From Botryotinia globosa (taxonomy: Eukaryota > Ascomycota > Leotiomycetes > Helotiales > Sclerotiniaceae), in the NCBI GenBank assembly GCA_014898425.1, contig RCSZ01000012.1, forward strand, positions 2,108,001 through 2,172,000: DNA of 64,000 nucleotides. The letters are read 5' to 3'. This document shows positions 46,264-59,069 of this stretch, in pieces. Every line of letters begins with the position of its first letter. Position 1 is the first letter of the stretch. Both the position numbers and the translations under genes were made by a program. The notes below the pieces were generated by a model, which was not told where the DNA came from, made no database searches, and saw nothing but the letters and a program-made list of their open reading frames with translations.

Positions 46264-46380
46264 GGAAAAGAATAAAATAAGAATAATAAAAATATTAATA
46301 ATAATAAGAATAAGAAAAAGAATAATAATGAGGAAAAGAAAAATAAGAAGTATTTAAATAAGGTAAATCCTAAAGGGTAA
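45226..46380 (+). repeat. Compound repeat, copy B, right part with purine-rich tract
   Basis: The interrupted satellite unit resumes at 45231 (taaattgaaataatcc), the next unit starts at about 45328, then the same unique segment as in copy A follows. From about 45560 to 46360 the plus strand is almost purely A, G and T in irregular AAT/AAG triplets with hardly any C. It encodes nothing credible. Confidence 0.8.
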
Positions 46381-46402
46381 CCCGTATAATAACTTTATAG
46401 AG

Positions 46403-46510
46403 CTAACTATTATTCCAAGGATTTTTTTGGTGGTTAGCACTAGTGGTAACCCCAACCCTAAGGGGGATAGTAATCCAGACAAAAAGTCATCATTTGGTTA
46501 TTACTTCTAA
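46403..46510 (+). repeat. Fragment of compound repeat, left end
   Basis: Starts ctaactattattccaagg and matches about the first 105 bp of copies A and B, then passes into a different sequence, taacaccctactaactagt, that also occurs upstream of the fragment at 34254. Confidence 0.75.
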
Positions 46511-46572
46511 CACCCTACTAACTAGTATCACTAGTTTTATTAGTATTACAAAATATTTAGGGTTTTTAGAAT

Positions 46573-46606
<34 letters not shown>

Positions 46607-47940
46607 AAATCTAGAAAAAATTTGGGATTTAATAGTGTTTTTACTTTTTTGCTAGCGTTATTTCTTATTGAATTCTATTTTTAGAATTTTAACTGATATT
46701 ACAAAATATTTCGCTTAATATTAGAGCTAGCTTATTAAAACCAACTTTTTGAAACTTTTCAAAAAAAACTGAATTGATTGATATAATTTTTATCCAAATC
46801 GGGCTTAGTTCGTTTTTGATTTAGAAAAATACGATTTCCTTTATTTTTATAAAATTTTCAATTTAATATAAAAGCTTAAATATTAGAAATTTCGAAAAAT
46901 GTATAATATATTACTATAAATAGAATTTAAAACTGAATATTTTAGTGTACTTTTTATTATAAATATATACAATTTCATTTTTTATTTTCTAATTTTACTG
47001 GTATCACTAAAATCCAACTGGTATCACAAAATATCTTATGTAATAATGGAGCTAGCAATATAAGAATAGTATTTTTGAAATCTTTAAAGAATTTCGAACT
47101 ATATAGCGTTTTTAAATTTTTCAAAAGCTTCAATTTTATAATTGAATTTGAAATCACGTGATATTCACGTGATATCAATTCGAATCCGAATCTCGTAAAA
47201 ATAATATTAGTATTATGAATGTTAGTGATTCTGCTTCAGGAAACCGCAGCTTCCTGATCAAAGAATGCACTGTTTAATACGCTAGTCGCTATATCACTAT
47301 TCACTTTGCAATTGCTAAATCCTAAACCCTATATACTTCTATATAAATCTAATACTACTTCCTACATTCTTTACTACTCTAATCTTATATAAAATTTATT
47401 TACAACTTTTTATTTCCTTTTTTTACCCATCATTCCAAATATTATTGGTTTTATCAAAGTTATAACTGGATATTTCCCCTATTTAAATGTCTATTCCACT
47501 ACTATCAGATTTCCTATTGAGGTTTTTAATTAGATTCTCAATATACCCTTAACCTTTATTAGATCATTTCTTATTCTCTACCTATAAGATACAATCTTAC
47601 CTTCATATCCATACTCAATTAAACTCAATATCGCTGTGCACATTATCATATCCAATATCCAATCGATTTTGGCCTCTGCATATATTTTCTTGCTTTCATT
47701 TTCGAGGTCTTAGTGTTTCATAATACCTAGCATCCTTTCCATATTAGGAAAGGAAATTCTTATTAGATTTTTTATATATTTTCTATCAAATTTTCCCTTT
47801 AGCATTTTAATTAGCTAGTACTAATTATTATAAATACGGAAAATTTATTACAAATTATATCAAAATCAATAAAAATAATCAAATAAAGTTTTACAATTAG
47901 TATAGCAATAATAGTTTTAAATTTGATATAGTATAATAAT
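46511..47940. other. Anonymous AT-rich DNA
   Basis: Contains a TA dinucleotide run (about 46578-46602), three related 'ggtatcacaaaatat' blocks (about 46541, 46690 and 47026) suggesting an old internal duplication, and a doubled TCACGTGATAT motif near 47152-47177. No gene. Confidence 0.45.
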
Positions 47941-48104
47941 AATAGGTTATATACCAGGGGCCTGCGAGCCCCCGGACCCCTTGCTTTTTGAGAAAGTATT
48001 ATATAATTATATTTATTATTATAAAAATCTAAAAAAGAAATTTTATTGAAAGCTTGCAGGCGAAGTCGGTTTACTTCTTTATATTTTATATTTTATATTT
48101 TATA

Positions 48105-48136
<32 letters not shown>

Positions 48137-48610
48137 AGTGGGTCACTTTACTTCAAATCATTAATTATACCACTGAACTACGAAAGCTATAATATTAAAA
48201 TAATTTGTATTAATTTTAGATTCATTATATTCAATATAACCCTTTTTCAATTGATTATATAAGCTCTAATTATATTTATACTATTTCAATTTGAATCCTT
48301 TATAAAACCCTCAGTTTTAAAGCTAGCAATATAAAAAATATATCATTTGAAAGCCCTTAGCTTCTTATATATAATTACCACTTTTCTTTTTTTTCATTCA
48401 ATTCATATTAGCTTGAATAAACTAATTTAAATGATTTCATTGAAAAAGTCTAAGCGTTATGGTCACAATGCCAAGAAAGTCGAGCCAATCAGATCGCTTG
48501 AATTGAATCAATCAGATTGCTTGAATTGGGTCTCACTAAGCGAGGTTCTCTTTTTTCGTATCTATATACACCTTCGGCCCTCGCGGGCGACAAGAATATT
48601 AAGGAGGTAA
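47941..48610. other. AT-rich DNA with two GC clusters and a tRNA-like poly(A) fragment
   Basis: GC-rich islets lie at about 47955-47991 (ggggcctgcgagcccccgg) and 48571-48592 (ttcggccctcgcgggcgac), unlike the flanking sequence. Between them is a 28-T run (48109-48136) next to a tRNA-like segment on the minus strand. Origin unclear. Confidence 0.45.
48137..48188 (-). repeat. tRNA-like 5' half followed by poly(A)
   Basis: On the minus strand, TTTCGTAGTTCAGTGGTATAA resembles the acceptor and D-arm of a tRNA with a good Pol III A box (TAGTTCAGTGG). About 35 nt later it runs directly into 28 A. No T-arm, so this is not a functional tRNA; it looks like a retroposed tRNA fragment or the end of a SINE. 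Confidence 0.4.
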
Positions 48611-50729
48611 ACCTCCAATTATATTATTATATATCGGTAAGAGAATCTAAATTATTTTAACGACTTAAAATTCTTGTTTACCTTTCTTTTTCTTTAATTT
48701 ATTATTAATCTTTAATATAAATCAAGTCCGAAAGTTATAGTATTACGAATGATCAATTTCTTTATTTGACTTTTGAATTATTATTGAATTGATAGAAATA
48801 TAAATTTTTAAATGAATTGTTTTTTTGATAATTGTAGATATTAATTTGTAATTGATTTATAGGATTGTAAAAATTATTTGAATTATATTTCTTTTTATTT
48901 ATTATTTCAGATATTGTTTGTTTTAGTATATTCAAAATTCCTATTTAAATTTTGATTGGGTATAATTGTTTATCTTAGTAATCTCCTATTTCCTATTTAA
49001 ATTTATATTAATCTTTAAATCTGTCTTTAATTGTTAATAAATTTTTTTTTATTTTATATTTATTGATATTCAATTATACTTTTTGATAAATAATATATAC
49101 TCAATTGAATTTGGTGTTGCTAATATTTTTTGAATTTTAATTATTAATATTATATTATATATAATCTATATTATTATTTTTCAATTATCTAGTCAATCTT
49201 GTTTTATAAATATTTATTGCACTTTTTTATTGGCAAGATTTTTAATCTATCATTTTATTCAATATATATATTATTTTGAAATAGGGAATTCTGATTAAAC
49301 TTGTTTAAAGGCTTTATCTCAAATTTCCTATTTAATCTTAACCAGCTGATATAAGGGATTTGAATAAGGAAATTGTTTAAATATATTACAAAATTTGAGA
49401 ATTTAATTCAAAGAATCTTCAGGATTGTTATAATCAGAATTCTATAGTTGATATAATATTAAAATAAAACAATAATATATAGATCAAATATATATAAAAA
49501 AAAGTATCTAATATTTTCAATAATCTGAAAATATTATTTACCTTTTTTATTTGATTTGCTACTCATTAATCCTTAATAAAAATATAATTTCAAAAACTAT
49601 AGTATTACAAATAAACAATTCATTTGTTTGAAATAAAAAATATAATGAAAACAAAAAGAAATAATAGAATTTTTAATCAAATATATTTTCATATATAAAG
49701 ATAAGATTTGATACCATATAAAAATTTCGATAGATATTTATATGTGAGAAGAGTTTTGGCTCTCTTGAATCAATCCATTGTGATACTAATAATGATTTAT
49801 ATTTAGTATACCAGATTACTAGATATCCGTTTAGAGGTATTTGAGCAACTTTATGGCGAAGCAATTGTATTATATAGCTCAGCCTGTTTCTAAGTTCTCT
49901 TTAATCTATACATATTATTACGATCAAAAAATCATAGTTCATTCATATCTAATAAATCAGAGCTAGGCATAGCTACTCTTTACTCTTTTTAGTACAAAAA
50001 TAATTATAAAAGTATTCTACAATATTATTATATATGAGATTATTCGTTTTCTTTTTATAAACCTTATAATAACTAAAGTAAAATCAAAAATATATAAGAA
50101 TTAATATATTCGGATAAAAAAAGCAGAATATATCTTCTATAAATCAAATTTATATTATAATATTATTTATTTTTAAGTTTAAAAGAAGTTATATATAAAA
50201 GGAATAATAAAATACTAATATTTGAATAAAAATCCAAATTATTATTTTATCGATTTTTTTCTTTTATATATAATTTCTTTTAAAAATAAATTCTTTGAAA
50301 ATTATCTTTTACAAATATATATCAAAAAAGCTAATCAAAAAATACAAATTACAAATTGATAAATCAACAAAGTACAAAATTCATATTAAAACTTATATAC
50401 TAAACAAAAAAACTAATCTTAATTATATAAAAAATATAAAATATTTGAATTTCAAATTATATTATTATACTCATTAATATTAAAGTAGGAAATAATACTC
50501 TTAATTTTTTGATTTTCAAATTTACAAATAAGGATAATACAAGTATAATAATAAATTCTAAATATTATAAATATATTATTATATTAAATCTATTGTATAT
50601 ATAAAATCTAAATATTAATTGAATTATATTAAAATATAATAATTATAATATTGATATTGATTTATATATTAGAAATCTTGAATCTATCTTTAAAAAATAG
50701 AATTATTTTAATAAAACAAAAAATATAAT
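48611..50729. other. Anonymous AT-rich DNA
   Basis: No recognisable element. A 63-codon minus-strand frame at 49673-49864 has somewhat higher complexity than its surroundings and may be a remnant of a coding sequence. Confidence 0.4.
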
Positions 50730-50879
50730 TGTTAGAGTATGAGTAAAGACTTATATTGTACCATAAGGATTCTAAATGCTATAAAAGGTTGAGGTTCTAT
50801 TATAGGAAATAGGATATATTAAAAGTATATTAAAAGTTTGTATTTGAGATATGAAGGTAATATAATTGGTATTGTAATA
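50730..50879 (-). repeat. 3' LTR of Gypsy copy 2
   Basis: 150 bp, the more heavily damaged of the pair: I counted 39 transitions and no transversion or indel against the partner LTR. Confidence 0.9.
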
Positions 50880-53649
50880 ATACTCCCCTTTTAGGGCTTG
50901 TTTATTCTAAGCAAGTTAAGATATAAGATAACTTTATTATTTTTTGGTAAAGTTATAAGAAATCGATTCAATATTGATTAAATAAAAATCTAAAACCTTT
51001 TGAAATAATATTAAAATAATCTAGTTTCTATTATAAAATTAAAACAAATTGTTTTTAAGATAGTAATCAATTGATAGATTTTCTTTAATCTATTTGGTTT
51101 TTATTTAAAAGTTATTATTAATGTAATAGTATTTAAAATAACAAACTTTTTGAATTCAATTTATATAGATGGGTTTGGTTTGTTTAGATATATTAAATAA
51201 AATATAATGATCATTTCTTTTTAGCCTTGGAGATCTTTAGTTGATTATTATAATGGTAAATAATGCTTTTATTTGATATGATAGTAGAAATTATATTCAT
51301 TGTAACAATTAAGGATTTCCTTGAATTTCTATCACTTGGTTTTCTTATATATTTTGTTATCTTTTTTAAGAATTCAATTTTGATTTCTATATAATTTGAT
51401 GATATTGATAATATTTTAGTTTAATAATCCTGGCGAGTGGTGGAGTGGTCGAAGTAGTGAGTTATGGAATATCGGAAAAATCTTAAAGTTAGTTGGGAGT
51501 TGTAATAGATAAGTCTATTTATAGATTTTGAGGATTTTATAAGAATTATCCTATTTATTGTTATTCTTTTTTATTAAGTAATTGATTTTCATATTCTTTA
51601 TATTAATTTATATCTTATTATCTTTTTTATAAAAAGAAGTATTGGTTTGGGTTTTGTTAGTATAATCTTTATATTTTTGAATCGATTAAATTGTAAATAC
51701 TTTGAATTTAATTAAAATAAAATCAAATCTATTTGTAATCTTGTTAACTTTAAAGAATTCTTATTTCTTTTGGTATAATAGATTTGATGGGATTAATATA
51801 AATAATTCAATTCTGAAATGTAGGTAATAATTATAATTAGTAAAGAATGGGGATACATTAATAGTTTCTGATATAGTATTATTCAATACGAATTTTGTAA
51901 ATGAGAGTTAATCAAGTTAATCATTTTGGTAGAAATTTATGAAGGTGTAAAGGTATTACTTTATTATAATATTAATCCTTTCCGTTTAATTATTGGATTT
52001 AGAATGGAATAAGGAAGATTATTTCAAAATAATTAATAAATATTCGAATAAATACTTTTAGAATTCAAAAATAAATTGAGAGTTTTTATTGGATACAATA
52101 TTATTAGAAGTATTATGCAGGTAATATATTTTTTTAATAAATCAATTTACAAGCTTCTTTATAAATAGTTTTATTATTGATATAAAGTATTATATCTTAG
52201 TTAGATAATAGACAACTATAATGATATACTGATATTTCTTTCCATAATGTTTACTAATTGATAATAGTGTAATATAGTTGATAAAGATATCTAATTAGAA
52301 ACGGAATAATATTAATAAAGGTTCAAGGAATTCAAATATAACAAGGTGGAAAGTTTTAATATAAAAACAGAATTGATAAGTTTATATAAATATCTCGATT
52401 TCCCTAGATATATTAAATTATTAATATGTATAAAAAACAAGATCGATAGTTTTAATACAGTTTAGATATCCGGTTAATTTAATTGAATGTATATAATATA
52501 TAATTTGTATACAAAATTTAGTAAAAAGGGGAACAAAGAAATGGTTGTAATAAAAAATCTTATTATTGATTAATCTATAATTTTATAAGACTATTCGAAA
52601 ATCCTTTTGAATATTTAATAACTAATGATAGACAAAGGGGTTTCGAAGTGTTATATATATAATTGTAATTAATTCAAATAATCTGTATACTTTATTAATA
52701 AAATTATTAATCGATTTATCAATATCGGGGATAATTATATTTATTGGGGTTATAATTAGATCTAAATTGTTATTTGCTTATCAAATAATATTCTTGAATG
52801 TAATAATATTGAATATTTATTTTAAAAGGATTATTTATAAACAATTTTTAATTTGATTATTATTAGAATCAATATATATTAAATAATCTTTAGTTTTATA
52901 ATTCAAAATATTGGGGCGAATAATCTTATAATTAGATTGATATATAATATAGAAATTGAATTCTAATAAAAATTCGGTTTATTTAATTTATTATTAGTTT
53001 AGCATTTTTGTTAATATAAAGTATTCGAAATTCTTATAATCGATAATAATTTCAAATGATTTTTGAATATTATATAATTTTGGTCTTCATTTCTCTAATG
53101 ATTTTATAATCGCTAGAAATTCTTTATTATAAATCTTATAATTATATTCAATAACATTATATTTTAACAAAAAGTATATTACTGGATATAAATCTCCCTC
53201 GTTATTATATTACAAAAGGATATTATTTATAACCTAATCGAAAGTATTGATTTCAATCATTATATAACAATAATAATCAAATATAATAAGAACTAGAGCA
53301 AAGGAGAAAGTATTCTTTAGTATTATAAAAACATCTTTTTGTTTAGAATTCCAGCTCTATACTCTCTCCTTTTTCAAAAAGCAATTAAGGGGTTCTACAA
53401 TTTTGGAAAAATTGTAAATAAAATATTAATAAAAATTAGTAAATCCAAGGAAATACTAAAGATTTTTAAATTTAATTAATGATTTCCAATTAAATATAAT
53501 ATCGATTTTCTCCAGGTTTATTTTTATATCTTCTAGGGTAATAATTAAATTGAGATATTTGATTTTTTTTGTTTTGAATTTATATTTATTGATATCGATT
53601 TATAATTTGATATTGATTAGTTATTGAATAACTTTATGGATATATTCTT

Positions 53650-53760
53650 TATAATCTATAATATTTTTAGAATAAATCAAAATATTATTTAAATATATTA
53701 TATAAATTCTATCCAGGAAATTAAAGAGAATATGGTTGATATAATTTTGAAACGAGGTTG
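53650..53760 (-). pseudogene. Decayed reverse-transcriptase core of Gypsy copy 2
   Basis: The minus strand encodes the same palm-domain block as copy 1 with the catalytic pair again changed to Asn-Asn (YLNN). Flanking stops exclude function. Confidence 0.8.
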
Positions 53761-56700
53761 ATATATTATAAAATTCGAAGGGTATTATTAATAATTCGAA
53801 TAAATTGAAACAAATAATGAAAACAATTTTCTATTTATAACCCTCTACAATTTATAACTTATTAAAAACAGCAATAATATCAAATTTGATATAGATTTTA
53901 ATATAATATAAAATATCAAGGGTTTTTTTAATTAATAATAAAAAGTATTGGTTTTTGATAATAATATTATTTAGATTCTAATAGTTTTGATAGATTTGAA
54001 TACTTTCTTTTAATTTAGTGATTAGGAGAAATGAAGTGGCTGATTGGGAGCAAGATTCTTGAATAAATCCCTTATTCAAATTATTATTAAATTATCTACA
54101 AATAATTTGAAATTCAACCAGAAATATTAAACGGTTTTTGTTATATAATGGTTTTTTATTTAATATAACCTTGATTTTGTAATCCTATAAATATTATAAT
54201 GGAAATTTATTAATAAAAAAAGATAGGAATCCCGGATATAGATTATAAAGCTAGGGAGGCAATTTATCTTAAATCTCTAATGTAAAAAGAATAGATTAAT
54301 CTATCTTTTTTATAAATTTATTAATATTATTATCCACTAAATCTCAACGTAATTAAATAGGATTTTTGATTATTATATAATATAGATTATAAATTTTATT
54401 TAATTTATTCCAAAACATTTTTGTAATATAAACATTATTATTCTTATAAAATTATATAAAACTATTAGTTGTAAAAAACTTTATATTTTATATTTTGGGG
54501 TAAATACTTTGTATAACATTGAATAGTTTATTTAAAGAATTTGATAGTGATAATAATAGTGAAGATAAAATATTTTAATTCCGTAGTAGTTTCTTATACT
54601 TTTTGAAATTAATAATAAATTGAGTTAGGGCTAATTTCAAGAATAAACAATTGGGGATTATTCTAACTCAAATATCCATTTTATTATTAATATAATAAAT
54701 ATAATAAAGATTTTTGTTTTTATTATTTTCGAAATTAATAACATCAAGGTTTCTTTGAATATCCAAAGTTTTGATAAATTCGAGAATTACTGATTGATTT
54801 TGAGATAATAAGAACTTAACTTTAAAACTTTTATTGATAATGTTTTTTATAAAAACTAATCTTGAAATAAACTTTTATAAAGATAATTTAGGATTGATTA
54901 TAACTTTACTATTTTTTAATAAAATTATTTTACAACTATTAAATATATCGAAAATAATAATTATTATAGTATCAATAGAATAATAATATCTCGAATAATA
55001 TATAAATATAAATTTAAACATTATTGCCAATTAATTAATAATAAGATTATAATATTAAAGCTAAAAAAGATTAAGAATTAATAGATTTGTAATTAATAAA
55101 ATGATAATATAAAACAAACTAATCTCTCGGTGATTATTAATTCATATATTCAGGAATATATACTGAAAAAGGATATCAAAAGATTTCCCATCAACTAGAA
55201 ATAGATAATAGATATAAGGAAAAGGTTGTATAGATATTTAAAGTTTAAAAACGATTTCTTTATTAATAAAGCCATAGCCTACAACTCCACTATCTATAAG
55301 GCTAACAAGCGGAATGGTTATATTAAACACAAAAAAGATTTTTATTAAGATTTTAAAAGATTTATTATTTATTATTCTAAAATATAAAGAATCCTTAGAC
55401 ATAACTAATCTTTTAATTCACAAAGATAAATTTCTTATAAAAAATCTCGATTTGTAATTATAAATCGAAATTAATCTTTTGATATATTAGGTTAGGGAAT
55501 AAAACTTTTATTCTCTTCTAAATAAATAGATCCCTTAATATATTTTTTTAAATTAAACTTTTAAATAAAGTTAAAGAGAATCGATAAGGTATAGTATAAT
55601 AGTGTAACTAGAAAATGATTGATAGATGGGAAATAATTGGTGGGTAGAAATAGGCTTTAATACAAGGAGTTGATAGTATTGTAATAAAATCTAAGGTTTT
55701 GATATTGATTGGCTACAGGAAAACAATTAGTATAAAAATTGTATTCTATATTAGTATTAATATTGTACTTCACATTATTAGTTTATTTCTTATCGCAATT
55801 ATCTTTAATATAACCTAGTTTTTTATAATAAAAATAAAGATTAAAATTAAAATATTACTCTCAAATATAACAAAATAAAGAGCACTAACCTTATCAAATG
55901 GTATTCAATTACATAGAGTTATTAGATGGTTTTAATACAAAGAAAATTATAGTTGAAATTGACTTCCTATCATAATACCTTGATTAATTATAATTGAAAT
56001 TAATACCCTAGCTTTTTCATTGATTATTAAAATAAATTTTTTCTTTTAGATTATTGTAAACACCTTACCATTAGATTATCCACATATCAATATTAGTAAT
56101 AAAAAATTTATTAAAATGATTAACTGAAATATTAATTAATTCTTATAAAACCTTAAGCTTGAAGTTAGCGATTTGTTATTCAGCAATTTTCCTATATCTA
56201 ATAATAAATTATTTGAATTTGATAATAAAATTATTAAATGAAATCTTCTTTATCTTACACTTATCATAATCTATAAAAGTTTTTTGTAAAAAATTAAAGA
56301 TTTGATATTGTTTGTTCAACTCGTTTTAAATACTTATTATAATATACCATCTAGAAGATTAGAAATCGAAATTATATAGATTATCTATAATCATATCAAA
56401 ATATATTTGATTATTTATATAAATCGAATTAGAAAATAAACTAATAAGGAATATAATTTATTAAAATTCTGATTTATTTTTATAATTTACAATTAAACAA
56501 TGATTAATTGTACTACAAAATATTGTATACTAATTCTAACATTTTATAATATCTTACTCATTATTATTGAATTTTTCAAAAAAAATGAAATATCTTTAAT
56601 GGAACAGAGCTCCTAGATTATTATAAATAGTAATCTTTAGTATTTCAATTATATCTTGCAATTCGGCAATTTATAATTAAATTTTATTGGTTTAGATATA

Positions 56701-57156
56701 TACTGTAACAACTTGTTTTTATAATAAAGTTGTAATTATTTTAATTGAAGTAAATATAACTTAAGTAATTACAAAATATATAATATTCGGATTGTAGAAT
56801 AAATCTATAAATAAAAAAACATTAGCTTTAATGGAATTGATGGTATAATTCAAGAAAAGAAATTATAAAAGTAGATTAGATGCAGCCATTTAATTAGCCA
56901 TCTTTAGAATATTTTTATAGCTACAAAACATTCTTATAGAATTTCTAATAATAAATCAATGTAGATATATTTTAACACAGTTGAATAATTTTACTAAAAA
57001 ATAACAAAGTTATCTATAGTGGGTTAATAATGGATTCGATTAATATAATCGGGTTATAACTTCAATAAAATCAGGGTGGTTGAGGTGATTAAAATACGAT
57101 TTGAATAAATATCTTTAAAATGAAACTATAATAGCTTCTAAGTAGATAATACAAAT

Positions 57157-57306
57157 TATCAGGGTATGGATAAAGACTTATATTGTACCATAAAAATTCT
57201 AAATATTATAAAAAATTGAGGTTCTATTATAGGAAGTAGGGTACACTAAGGGCACACTAAGGGTTCGTGCCTAAGGCACGAAGGCAATGTAGTTGGCGCC
57301 GTGACA
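57157..57306 (-). repeat. 5' LTR of Gypsy copy 2
   Basis: 150 bp; retains GC-rich parts (cctaaggcacgaagg, ggcgccgtgaca) that are bleached in its partner. Confidence 0.9.
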
Positions 57307-57583
57307 ATAATATTTTCAATTATAGTCAAAAATAATATCTTCAATATTTCTTAAAAAACTACAAAAGCTTTTGATTATCTAATTAATTCTATTATCGATT
57401 TTATAACAAAGAAAGATTTATCAGTAGCTCTAAAGCCTGCTCAAACTAATAACCATACTATTAATACTATTAATTCTCTAGAATTGAGATAGGAAGATTA
57501 ATATTAATAAATCTTCACACCTTCTTTCATAAGAAAAGATTCTAACAAATTACAGCTAATCTTTTAAATCGCCTAGGTATAAA

Positions 57584-59069
57584 TTGTGTATGATTAGATA
57601 TAAAAGTTCAAGACTAACATATTTTTTAGAGTCACCTACTCTATTAGCCCGATCTCTTATATATTCTGATACTGATCAAATAATCGCTTCTAGTCTTTTG
57701 CAAGACAACATCGATTGTTCAATTAATCCCACCAATAATAAAGCTATACAAGCTGATTGTAGTATTATTACTACTATCAATCTAAGTAATATTGATAATA
57801 ACGATTTTGAATTCTACTCTCCTACATGATATCGATTTGGATTAATAACAAATAATTCCTTTTAAGATTCAAATTATATTGCATAAATTTCGGATGCTAA
57901 CTGTAACCATAAATTCTACAATATTATTAAAAAAGAAGATATTGATGATAAGATACACTATCTAATAAATTGAATATTGATTTTAGTTTGAAATAAAGTT
58001 TTAAAAAAAGCTAAAGCTCAACTTCTCATCAATCAGTTTGAATCTCGATGTTAATCTTAAGTTTAAATTGCTTTTAGATCTATATATAATAATCTAAATC
58101 AGCTTCAAAATTGCAATAAAGATTTATTAGAAAAGCAACAGTATAAAGAGACGGGGACGACAAGGGGAAATAACAAAAACCAATATTGCAAGAGAAGATG
58201 GAAACAGGAGCAATGGCAAAATGAAGATATCATTGACACAGATCATTCGGAGGACAGCACCTCTAACTCGAGCGATGACGACAGTTTCCGACCCGTGAAA
58301 AAGCGAAAACTTTCCCTGATATCTGCCGATCATAGGTCAACACTGCCTTATCAATAAAATATAAAGGATTGTCTCAAATAGAGGTGTAGCCTTGCAACAT
58401 CCTCAACCGAGCTATTTGAGAAAGATAGGGTACAATTCCAAAGCAACAAGCGATATCTATCGACACCTATCGAAAAGAGTTATAGCTATCTCCCTAATCT
58501 TTCAAAGTCATCTGGAATTACCCCCAACAGTATAATACCTGTAAGCATACCAGTATCTCGCAATATCGTTATAAATCTCAACGCAAAGAAAGCGGAATCC
58601 TCGAAAACCTGCAGTGTTGTCATATATTCCAAAGTGCAGGCACCAATATCGCGAAAAACTTCGTCTCGATGGATATCAAATGAAAACAAGAAAATTCTCA
58701 ACATGAAAAAGCGTGGCTGTTCGTAGGAGGAAATTCACAACGCTCTTCCAAACCGAACTCAGGGTGCAATCCAGGTGCAATACTCTACGAAAATCAAAAA
58801 CGGATCTTTCTGAAAATTCATACGTGGATCTTCTAAAGAAAAGGCTATCAGGCCTTAGAACCTTCTTCATAGATAATCTACGAGGTGAAGAAGCGATCAA
58901 CTTCGTTCCAGGAGATGACAACGTGATTGACTTGACCCAAGTTGAGGAAATGGTCAATTCAACACAAAATGAGGATTCACCCCATTCCCGTTCCGTTTGC
59001 TCAGTGTCATACAATCCTCCCTTCTCTATTCTTGTTTGTGTAACGCCATATACTACTCATATTTCGTAA
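57584..59069 (+). pseudogene. Decayed coding sequence across the isochore border
   Basis: Three stretches look coding although no full frame survives: 57584-57829 (81 codons, AT-rich), about 58131-58357 (acidic/Ser-rich region, DHSEDSTSNSSDDDS, then a nuclear-localisation-like PVKKRKL), and 58713-59069 (118 codons including NFVPGDDNVIDLTQVEEMV). Intervening sequence is readable with frame changes and isolated stops. It may be one old gene or mobile-element ORF, half of which lies in the AT-rich block. I do not recognise the family; the acidic patch plus basic signal suggests a nuclear protein. Confidence 0.4.

Larger units (their letters stand above)
50730..57306 (-). mobile_element. Gypsy-type LTR retrotransposon, copy 2 (RIP-inactivated, inverted)
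   Basis: 6,577 bp, reverse-oriented homologue of the element at 38648. Its 150-bp LTRs (50730-50879, 57157-57306) are flanked by a perfect 5-bp target duplication ATAAT (50725-50729, 57307-57311). On the minus strand the reverse-transcriptase core (about 53650-53760) reads FLDRIYIIYLNN, and the protease active-site segment (about 55262-55330) reads LIDSGVVGYGFIN, better kept than in copy 1. The chromodomain-like end lies near 51240-51360. Frames are broken throughout. Confidence 0.9.
33950..58110. repeat. AT-rich isochore made of RIP-degraded repeats
   Basis: About 24 kb with hardly any G+C, no open frame over about 95 codons, and only decayed mobile elements and satellites. Within it: compound repeats (34254-38647 and 45226-46510), two Gypsy elements (38648-45225 and 50730-57306), and an anonymous spacer (46511-50729). 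C-to-T and G-to-A differences dominate between repeat copies, the signature of RIP. It could be pericentromeric or centromeric, or an ordinary gene-poor isochore. Confidence 0.9.
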
